In this document: one piece after another, positions 1-7,286 of the stretch | How positions within the stretch are numbered: position 1 is the stretch's first letter | Layout of the letters: each line of letters begins with the position of its first letter | Source: Cafeteria roenbergensis | Lineage: Eukaryota; Sar; Bigyra; Bicosoecida; Cafeteriaceae | Direction of reading: 5' to 3' | Assembly (NCBI GenBank): GCA_008330645.1 | Contig: VLTN01000103.1 | Coordinates: forward strand, 1-58,130 | Length of the DNA stretch: 58,130 nucleotides | The notes under the pieces: model-generated | Databases searched by the model: none | Told to the model about the DNA's origin: nothing | The model's input: only the letters and a program-made list of their open reading frames with translations | Program-made: the position numbers and the translations under genes

Positions 1-663
1 TTCTCTATGGAGTAAAATCAGTCAGAAAACCCAAAAGGTGGACGTCTTACAGTGGATGACCTTCTTGAAGACAATAACTTTTCAGTTGCAGAAACATTAG
101 ATGAAGGAAGAAACGAGTTTATCATTTGATCAGGTTGTGAAACGTAAAGGTGGTGCTATGTATGATCTCGTTGAAGATGGTGAAGACATATATTCGAAAG
201 ACCAGTCAAGGGCAGAGGTAAACCATCAAAGCGTAAACCAACCAAAGCACACAAAGATCATGTGGATGCAGTCATGGTGATCTATGGTATGGACAAGGAT
301 GATGCAGAAGATATCTGTTATGAGTGTGAGGAAATGGTTAAGATTAAAGGCGGCTCATTCTGGTCTTGGTTAGGTAATGCAGCAGCAAATGTTGGTAAAA
401 GCAGTAGCCAATATGATTCCAGGTGTTGGAGATATGCTGCAGAGGGAATTGATGCTCTTCAACATCACCGTAAATATGATGCATTAAAGGCAACAAAGAA
501 TGCGGCCATTAACGTAGCAACATCATTTTTACCACCAGGTATCAAACAAGCTGCAAACTTTGGAATCAAGAAAGTCACAGGAGGTAAGAAAAAAATCACA
601 AGACCATCCGAATACCATAGCCACAATGGAAAAGAAGAAGAGAAAGAAACCAGTGTTCAGTGA
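1..663 (+). pseudogene. Frameshifted virus-element protein of unknown function (5' end outside window)
   Basis: Three reading-frame pieces follow one another: around 40-170 (KGGRLTVDDLL), around 130-220 (KRKGGAMYDLVEDGED) and 262-663. Each opens where the previous one stops, so they look like one gene with at least two indels. The last piece has a Lys/Gly patch followed by KGGSFWSWLGNAAANVGK near position 340, then a hydrophobic stretch around SFLPPGIKQAANFGIKK and a basic tail. The KGGSFW-type amphipathic segment loosely recalls small membrane-active or core proteins of adeno/Polinton-type viruses, but I do not recognise the family. The 3' end overlaps the next small basic gene. Confidence 0.45.
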
Positions 664-771
664 AAGAACCAAGCTCAGACAACAGTTAGTATCACGTCTC
701 ATGAAAAAAAGAAAGGACTCACTCTTGGTCAAGCCAGCAAACGTGCATCAGAGATCATGAAAAAAATGTGA
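626..771 (+). pseudogene. Small basic virus-element protein, one frameshift
   Basis: An ATG at 626 starts MEKKKRKKPVFSERTKLRQQ, a lysine/arginine-rich chain of about 48 residues. An indel in the A-rich run around 700-715 moves the frame; the downstream piece reads GLTLGQASKRASEIMKKM and stops at 769-771. The strong positive charge suggests a nucleic-acid-binding or capsid-core role, but this is only inference from composition. The gene overlaps the 3' end of the preceding frame by about 40 bases, typical of compact viral gene layout. Confidence 0.4.
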
Positions 772-875
772 TGTACTAGTATGGTAAAGAAGTATATAAA
801 AGGAGAGGGGGTTTTGGGATGACTTGAAGACTGGTTTATCAAAGAGCCATACAAGCAAAAAAGGATGTAACAGAT

Positions 876-1445
876 ATGACCAGTGAGTTAGAGATCACAT
901 CTGCACAGATAGCTCAACAGGCATACAAGAAAGATCCACTCAAATTCATTGATGGATGGACGCTCATCCATAGTGACACAAGAATCAAGGTATACTGAAA
1001 AGGGCGATGAGATCAAAAAGTATCGGGTCAGAGGTACTAAAGACGGAGATGATATAGGAGATGATGGTATTAGTTGCGTTCAATGACCTTGAATCAAGTC
1101 CAAGATTTAAACACCTGAGAAAGCTGACAGATGAAACTCTTTGCCAAAATATCCAGACAAAAAGATCACATTCACTGGTCATTCATTGGGTGGTGCGATG
1201 ATCTACTATCTTTACAAACAATTAGGGGACAAAATCAAGGGAGATGTATTCAATCCTGCAATCATCTTGAAGTTTTGAGATCCATTGTACCTAGAACCAT
1301 CAACAAATCACATATCATTGAAGGAGATGCAGTGTCAGACTTCCTAGGTAAACTGATGGTCAACAAACAGGTCTACAATAACCCATATGGATCATGGAAT
1401 GAACACAGATATAAGGCACACAATATTAGATCCCACGTCTTCTAG
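876..1445 (+). pseudogene. Class 3 lipase-like protein of the integrated element, several frameshifts
   Basis: The best start is ATG 876. Successive frame pieces carry the landmarks of an alpha/beta-hydrolase lipase in the right order: IDGWTLIHSDTRIKVY near 935-995, RGTKDGDDI near 1030-1055 (the RGT element of class 3 lipases near the oxyanion hole), GHSLGGAM near 1174-1200 with the nucleophile Ser, GDAVSDF near 1325-1345 as candidate catalytic Asp region, and a final KAHNIRSH near 1420-1440 as candidate catalytic His. At least four indels separate the pieces (near 995, 1065, 1145 and 1265), so no single frame is translatable. Lipase genes of this kind are known accessory genes of Polinton-like viruses. 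A genuine decayed gene and an error-rich sequence cannot be told apart here. Confidence 0.75.
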
Positions 1446-1496
1446 CATTCATTGATCCAAATACGCCGTAATTTTTATCGCTTGTTTATCTATACT

Positions 1497-2065
1497 ATGC
1501 AAACACTTCGTGAGCACACGCCACTGTCACCAGCACAAATTACAGAACTATGGCACAAAAAGTCAAGGATCAACACCAAGCCACCTCGTGTTGTCCTTTA
1601 TGATGAAATAATCAAATCATCGAGTCTTCAAGCAGATCTTCAAAGGCCAGGATGGTGTTATTGTATTTTATCCTAACATGGAAACAGACAATGTACTGGC
1701 AGGTCACTATGTTGGCACTCATTAAAGACGATAAGAAGAAGACCATCTATTACTATGACCCCTATGGTCTCGTCGTTGATCAAGCCAAGTATTTTTCTCT
1801 AAACAGAGAGATGAACTGTATAAGGAACAAAACAATAGTCTGGTCAAAACTGCTTCTCAAGCTGGTGAAAAGAGGATGGACCGTCGATTATAGTGAATAT
1901 CCACACCAAAGCAAAGATCCACGTGTTAGTACATGTGGAAGACATAGCCTCATGCGCAATAAGTTTGCTTTCTTGTCCAACGATGACTATAATAAGCTAG
2001 TTATGCGTGGATGCAAAAAGAAGGGAGTCAATCCTGATCAACTCAGCGTGATAATGTTTCACTGA
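1497..2065 (+). pseudogene. Adenain-like cysteine protease of the integrated element, two frameshifts
   Basis: The start is ATG 1497, giving MQTLREHTPLSPAQITELWH. A catalytic His lies in GHYV (about 1697-1708), an acidic partner in YYYDPYG (about 1750-1770) and the nucleophile Cys in STCGRHSLM (about 1930-1955), in the His-Asp/Asn-Cys order of the adenovirus protease/Ulp1 family. This enzyme matures capsids in adenoviruses, Polintons and virophages. Two frame changes interrupt it, one between about 1610 and 1650 and one at about 1708-1716. All three catalytic motifs survive and no nonsense codon is seen apart from those created by the shifts. The C-terminal 100 residues are one open frame to the stop at 2063-2065. 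Confidence 0.75.
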
Positions 2066-2099
2066 ACAAAATAAAACTTTTCTGTCCTTAATAGTATAG

Positions 2100-3740
2100 A
2101 TGAGTTTACAACAAAAACGACTTGAGGCCTACCGCAGACAGGCTGCACGTAATGAATCACATCAAAATAGATTAGCTCAAAAAAATTCAACAAGAAGAAC
2201 AAATTAAACAAGCACTTGCCGAACAGAAACGTAAGGATGACATTATTTTGGATACTGAGTTCGAGGATATTAATAGGAGAAGACGTAAGGCACGCGTCGA
2301 TACCATGTTTAGGAGCATTCTTTCTAGAGCAATTGATGGACTTGACGAAAAAGATCTCAAAATTGTTACCACTTCATTGAGACAAATCAAAGAAATGGCT
2401 TTGGGTGAAGAAGCAAGTGACGAAGTTATTGGTCAAATACGTAGAGCTACTAAGAATCTCCTTCGTAGATCACACACATTCGGATTTACTAAGAAAGAAC
2501 GAACAGCCTTTGAGGATGACCTCAAAGAAATCAGTATCATTACCCGACATTAAGAATGAAAAGCCTGAAGACTTCGTGAGAAGAATCAAACTTTTAGAGC
2601 CCAGTGCTGTCGAGGATTTAGGTGAAGATGAGTTGAAGATGTTAGCTGTCCACTTAGGCATTGATCCTTCTCTTGATAGTAAGTCTTTATTTGACGAAGT
2701 GAGAAAGTCTGAGAGGCTCAACACATTTCTCAACAGATACGCGACATATGATCAAAGAGTGGAAAGAATAGCAAAACAATTGTTCAATCAAGTCCTCAAT
2801 GCCACACCCACTTCAGACATAGATAGGCTTCTTCGTAATAATTCTATCCCCAAAACTATCAGTTGCCGAGGCAATAGATATTAGAACTCAACGAAGAGGA
2901 AGAAAAGCCAAACGTTTCAGAACAATTGTTATGCCTGTGATGAGACAAAGAGTCGTGCGTGCTATAGAAGCACAAAATGCACCAAGTACAACACCATTAC
3001 CCGAGGATGTTTTAACTTCTGGTAGCTTGGATAGAGCAAAAGCAACCGCATGGCTGAAAAATAAGATATCTAAAGACAAGACACTTCTAGATGGACAACG
3101 TGTTTTCGCCTTAACGGTCGTTCCTGCAATGAGTGATGATGAAATGAAGCAAAGAATCATATTCTATTCTATTCCCGTCATAGGAGACAAATTCCTCAAG
3201 GGTGATGTGTTCGCTAATGACGATACTGAGTTGATCAATGCTTTCGTTAATGATGTTGAAGGACTAACACCTTCAGATATGGCAAGGCTGTATAACTCAG
3301 TATATTCAGGAGAAAGGTTCAGTGCAAGGGAGGCTAAAGCAAGAATAGGTCACATTGCACAATTGACAGAAATTCCTGAGGCATTCAGAGAAAATCTCAC
3401 TCATGAGCGAGGTATGATACAATTCTTATCCAATGCCAAACGTCTTGGCGGCGAGATATTTGACCAACTGGATAATGCCGAACTCAAAAGGATTGCTGAA
3501 AAAACAGATCTGGACTTGAAGGATATAAACAATCTTAAGTCATTGGTCCGCAGTGGTGCAAAGCTTATCTCAAGTAAAGATAATGACCTTCTAATAGCAA
3601 TACGTGATGCCATCGATAATGGTCTTCATCTTCCATCACAAGCAATGATGGCATCATCAGGTGGACTTCCACCACGCAAACTTGACTTCTCTGGAGTTCC
3701 AACGAAATCGCCAACCAAAAGAAGACCAACAAAGGCTTAA
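2100..3740 (+). pseudogene. Long helical virus-element protein (about 545 residues), three frameshifts
   Basis: An ATG at 2100 opens MSLQQKRLEAYRRQAARNES, and four frame pieces continue smoothly to a stop at 3738-3740. Breaks occur in an A run near 2180, near 2540 and near 2855-2870 by a CCCC/AAAA run. The product is rich in Glu, Lys, Arg and Leu and looks almost entirely alpha-helical, with a basic, Pro/Thr-rich C-terminus ending KSPTKRRPTKA. It is not a jelly-roll sequence, so it is unlikely to be a capsid or penton protein. Its size and position just after the protease suggest a structural or scaffold-like protein, but I do not recognise the family. A 12-bp hairpin follows the gene. Confidence 0.5.
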
Positions 3741-3808
3741 TCTTGATCGTATTCATCAGTTTTCATCTGTTTATATTATTCCTAGCTTTCGGAGAAAGCA
3801 ACAGAACG

Positions 3809-3839
3809 ATTTAGTTTGAGGTTTTTTCTCAAACTAAAT
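3809..3839. terminator. Perfect 12-bp hairpin between virus-element genes
   Basis: ATTTAGTTTGAG (3809-3820) pairs perfectly with CTCAAACTAAAT (3828-3839) around a 7-base T-rich loop. It lies 70 bases after the stop of the long helical protein and just before the next gene. Hairpins like this mark transcript ends and polyadenylation sites in mimivirus-like giant viruses and their virophages, so a similar role is inferred. Confidence 0.6.
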
Positions 3840-3850
3840 TATATATAACA

Positions 3851-4111
3851 ATGACAAAAGACAGTGTTTTATATAAGAAGATACAGATGGTAAGGACAAG
3901 AATAAAAGAAATCGAAATAGCACAGGTACACATTGACAATATATGTAGGTATTTAAAGTACAGCTTAAATAATGATGAATGTTTCGGCTATGGTACACAT
4001 AGTCACTTTGAGCAACAACGAAAGCTTAGAAGAGAAACAATCAAGTGTCAATTTACACTGAAATCATTGACTGACATGTATGAATTGACATATGGCTACC
4101 CTATCAAATAG
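3851..4111 (+). CDS. Small helical protein of the integrated element, intact frame (86 aa)
   Basis: ATG 3851, 11 bases after the hairpin, opens an uninterrupted 86-codon frame ending at 4111. The protein starts MTKDSVLYKKIQMVRTRIKE and is predicted to be mostly helical, with charged and hydrophobic residues alternating in a coiled-coil-like way through the first 40 residues. It has two central Cys residues (NICRYL and DECFG) but no motif I can place. It is the only multi-hundred-base frame in this element without a visible indel. Its function is unknown; a structural accessory role is a guess from context. Confidence 0.55.
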   Translation: MTKDSVLYKKIQMVRTRIKEIEIAQVHIDNICRYLKYSLNNDECFGYGTHSHFEQQRKLRRETIKCQFTLKSLTDMYELTYGYPIK

Positions 4112-4209
4112 AATGTTTTTAAAACTGAACTTAAGAAAATGCTTGATGATGCTTTCTAAGTATAACAAATGTTTTATTTAATATAAATTTTTTTCTATTA
4201 TTATGATAT

Positions 4210-5667
4210 ATGAGTATTTCAAATATCACAAGAGAAAACAACTTTGATCTATACTGTCGCAATATGACAATTTCAAATGAGCTAATTTTTGATGATGCCA
4301 CAATCGCTGGAGATGTCACCGCTCATAATGTGACTGCTGATGTCTCATTAAATGGAAAATCTGTTCAACTTAGTGGCGAAGAATTAAGCCCAGGTGATGA
4401 AATGTACCAAGCCGTCAGATTAGATAAAGACACGCCTCTCGTGTTTGATGTTAACACTGATACTAACACTTGGAGTCCCGCAAATTTCTTTTTATGGTGA
4501 GGAAAAATGTTGATAGATCACTCTATTTTTACGGTGGTAATCAAGCAGGTAATCAAAAAGTTACAGACTGGCAAAAAGAATGCTCAATGAAAATTAACGA
4601 TAATGTAGTTGTTCAAAATGGCAATCTTGTGCTTTTCCAATCTCCCACACCTTCCACTTTGGCACAAAGAACAACAGAAAAAACCATTAGCTTTAATTAT
4701 GGCGATGATGGACTAGATGGGGGTCAAACTTGTAATATTGGTATGGTTGGAGACTCTGCATCAGGTGTGCAAGGAAACATCATATTTAGATGTCAAAATG
4801 ATAACAGTGTCCCTCCTTCTACTCTCTCTGAAACTATGAGAATCAAAGGACCAAAAGTTGGAATTCTTACTGATGACCCGCAAGACGATTTGCACGTAAA
4901 CGGTGGTCTTAAGGCAACCACTGCATGGGGTTGATGATCACTGTTCAGTTGTTGGTAATACTGGAACGAATCAGCTTTCTGTAGGTTCTTTTAATATGCC
5001 TAAAAAGATTTGGCAAATGAAATGCGATCAACGACCAGCTAATGATTCATTTATTCTTTCTACAATCACACCCACTGACCCATTAAACCCTCAATCCATT
5101 GAATGGATAAATTGTGATGGTGATAGGAATATGATCCTAAATGAACTTATGTTTTTAGATGCCATTCCTGAACTCCCTCTCGTCCGCCCAACCTCTGACA
5201 ACACCATAGACTTAGGATACAGTTCTTTCAGATGGAAAGATGTATACGCAGGAAATGGAACAATCCAAACACCAGACGAAACCATGAAGAACTCCATCGT
5301 GTCACTGAGTGAAGATAAAGGTTTGAGCTATATTAATAAGTTGCGACCTGTGAGCTTTAAATTTAATGATGGCGGAGTTAGAAATCACAGCGGTTTTATT
5401 GCTCAAGAAGTTGAAGCTGTTATGACCGAACTTGGGGATGTTGACGGAACAAACAACGCCACAGTAATTAAAAGCACTGTTGAAGTTGATGACCCTGAAT
5501 ATGTGGCTGAAGAAGGACATGAACTTGACCCCGTCCCTCAAGTTGAAAAAACAGTTTACGGATTAAGATATACTGAAATGATCGCATCACTTGTCAAAGC
5601 TGTTCAAGAACTTTCATCTCAAAATGAAGCACTTATAGAACGCATTGAAGCTTTAGAGAGTGCTTAA
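4210..5667 (+). pseudogene. Fibre-like protein with C-terminal S74 intramolecular chaperone domain, two frameshifts
   Basis: ATG 4210 (MSISNITRENNFDLYCRN) begins a beta-rich, Asn/Thr-rich protein of about 485 residues, split by indels near 4490 and near 4915-4930. The middle part has short repeats of the type seen in viral fibre shafts (IRFGDDPQDDLHVNG-like segments near 4860-4900; GYSSFRWKDVYAGNG near 5215-5260). The last 125 residues match the S74 chaperone of endosialidase/tail-spike proteins: DETMKNSIVSL, then GLSYINKLRPVSFKF, HSGFIAQEVEAVM and LRYTEMIASLVKAVQEL, followed by a coiled coil. In the family this domain drives trimerisation and then cuts itself off at a Ser in an S-D-x-x-x-K motif. 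Here that Ser position is Pro (TPDETMK, about 5272-5292), so self-cleavage may be lost. The likely role is host attachment. Confidence 0.75.
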
Positions 5668-5682
5668 ATAAAATATCTAAAC

Positions 5683-5698
5683 ACTATGGTTAGTGGTG
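5683..5698. repeat. 16-bp direct repeat, first copy
   Basis: ACTATGGTTAGTGGTG occurs here, just after the fibre gene stop, and again at 6527-6542. Both copies are intergenic in the A+T-rich element. The spacing is about 844 bases. No function can be assigned; a shared regulatory site or a trace of a duplication are possible. Confidence 0.5.
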
Positions 5699-5734
5699 TT
5701 CGTATGTTAAGTCAGACATTGTTTTATATATCTC

Positions 5735-5755
5735 CATAGGCTTTTTTAGCTTATG
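5735..5755. terminator. Hairpin between convergent virus-element genes
   Basis: CATAGGCT (5735-5742) and AGCTTATG (5748-5755) pair over 8 bases, with one G-T wobble, around a TTTTT loop. It sits between the fibre gene stop (5667) and the stop of the convergent minus-strand gene (5768), so it could end transcripts from both sides. It is weaker than the hairpin at 3809-3839 but placed in the same way. Confidence 0.45.
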
Positions 5756-5767
5756 CGAATATATTTT

Positions 5768-6113
5768 TTAAGTTTCAGTCATCTCTATCGAAAAGTATTC
5801 ATCTTCTCCATGATATCTATTAAAATATTCAATCCATCCATCACAATATTCATTTAGAGTATAGATATTATCACATTCTCTCACTTCGTCATCAGTCATA
5901 AATGATAATCCTTCATTTTCTATAATATAGTGATTTTATATCTTCATTTTCATTTTCTTGCTCTTTAATTCTTTCTTTGGTGTATTTCGACGCTTGCTTC
6001 CGCAAATGCTTCAACATAAGGTTCATTGCTTTCGATTTAGTACTAAATACTTCTGTCCAATTTGTATTATAGCATTCTGAATGCCAACATAAAGTGACCA
6101 TATACTTTAGCAT
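5768..6113 (-). pseudogene. Small acidic/basic virus-element protein, one frameshift
   Basis: Reading leftward from ATG at 6113, the product starts MLKYMVTLCWHSECYNTN and continues through a Lys/Arg/Glu-rich helical stretch (TKERIKEQENENEDIKS). A single-base shift near 5925-5930 moves the frame; the second piece (IIENEGLSFMTDDEVRE and onward) ends at a stop at 5768-5770. The total is about 113 residues. WTEVFSTKSKAMNLMLKHL resembles short helical segments in small giant-virus proteins, but no family can be named. It is convergent with the fibre gene. Confidence 0.5.
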
Positions 6114-6577
6114 TACTATAATTTGAATGAGATATTTAATTTAAATATTTTAATAAAATTGCATGCAACTTATAAATATGATTTTCTTGTTCCCTAGATC
6201 ATGAGGATTCAGAATATATATAATTTGTTGTATGTCCGACAATTACGGAAGGTTGTCCATCGAGACGAAAAGGCCATCACTGTGGACAGGATGACTGTCC
6301 GCCTAGACAACGTCATTAACCCCAGATTATGGATGAAAGCCAAGAGAGAATGAAAAATTACATTGCGTAGGTGATCGCTTTGTTGTACTATACAAATAAT
6401 CATCAGAGGGGGTTATACAAAATGTGAAGCAGTGGGACAATTAAGACAACCATACATTGACCCCACAAAATTTTACAATTACTCTAAGGATCTCTATTTT
6501 TTATTATTAAATACTTTTTCATTTTTACTATGGTTAGTGGTGGTAGTATGGTAATTATATAAATATAGCTTACCTTG
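6114..6577. other. A+T-rich intergenic stretch with a short open frame and second 16-bp repeat
   Basis: There is no convincing gene. A 50-codon ATG frame lies at 6201-6353 (plus strand, MRIQNIYNLLYVRQLRKV, stop TGA), and a further open stretch reading GYTKCEAVGQLRQPYIDP lies near 6405-6460 in another frame. Together they could be remains of a broken plus-strand gene. The second copy of the 16-bp repeat is at 6527-6542. Confidence 0.3.
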
Positions 6578-6785
6578 TTACTTTTTTGTTGCCACTGTCG
6601 CTGACGCTCCAGTGCCGCCACCAAAGATCACTATATTATACCCTTTAGTGTTACCCTTTAAAGAATGAACCTTTAATGACTGATATTAATAATACCAATA
6701 TATTGACCATTCTTTTGCGAAAATGAAGCTCTGATTTCAGAGCTGATATTTTCGATACACTTTGATGAACCATATAAGAACAAAA
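6578..6785 (-). pseudogene. Truncated virus-element reading frame cut at the host junction
   Basis: On the minus strand, coding-like A+T-rich sequence runs from the junction leftward: CIENISSEIRASFSQKNG (about 6695-6760), then after one or two shifts KGYNIVIFGGGTGASATV, ending at a stop at 6578-6580. Upstream of about 6785 the composition switches to G+C-rich host sequence, so the gene has lost its 5' part. The Gly-rich hydrophobic end is reminiscent of fibre or capsid protein C-termini but is not diagnostic. Confidence 0.4.
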
Positions 6786-6814
6786 CCTCCCCCTCTACCG
6801 CGTCCTTTTTTTTG

Positions 6815-7110
6815 CCCCCCGTGGGTGCAGTCACCGAGCAAGGCACTGTTTCTCCCAGCCCGCTGGCGCCGGACACCGAACAGGTGCCATTTGGCCACTT
6901 CTGGATGCGTGATCACCATTCCTTACGATCACACGCATCAGCTCGAATCGGAGGCGTTACCGGACACATCACAAACAGCCTGCACCTCGCCAGTCGTCAA
7001 TCGTTTTGCGCCCTCCGAGAAGCGAGCGCACCCGGTGCTCAAGCCCACGTGGGCTTCCCGGGCGTACCCCCCCGTACCGTCTCGCGCGCGCGCCCCGCGT
7101 GGTGTGTGCG
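6815..7110 (-). repeat. Dispersed host repeat, copy A
   Basis: Two blocks match other places in the window. 6815-6975 matches the minus strand of 22545-22690 and the plus strand of 26470-26620 (core CCGCTGGCGCCGGACAC and ACGATCACACGCA). 6985-7110 matches the minus strand of 22925-23060 (core GCTCAAGCCCACGTGGGCTT). It starts only about 30 bases from the virus-element junction and precedes the transposase gene. Confidence 0.6.
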
Positions 7111-7286
7111 TGTGTGGTTGTGATGTAACTCTTGTGTTGCTGTCCCCTCGAGCTGAGCGGCCGCCGCCCTCAAGACAGGGCAACAACCCCAGGCCCGCTC
7201 TGCCCCACGGCAGCCGCGGGCCACTCGACCCGCTCGCAAGCTCGCCCTCTGGACGGGCACACCAGTTCGAGCACGCGTGGGGACTC

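Larger units (their letters stand above)
1..6785. mobile_element. Endogenous Polinton-like / virophage-like element, right part
   Basis: The segment is strikingly A+T-rich and closely packed with small genes, against a G+C-rich host from about 6.79 kb on. It holds a lipase with GHSLGG, an adenain-like cysteine protease, an S74-chaperone fibre protein and several unknown small proteins. This combination is typical of Polinton-like viruses and virophages integrated in protist genomes. The left end, with any capsid, ATPase, polymerase or integrase genes, lies outside the window, so exact class cannot be set. Most genes are split by frameshifts, so the copy is decayed or its sequence carries indel errors. 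No terminal inverted repeat could be identified at the right edge, where a reading frame is truncated. Confidence 0.8.
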
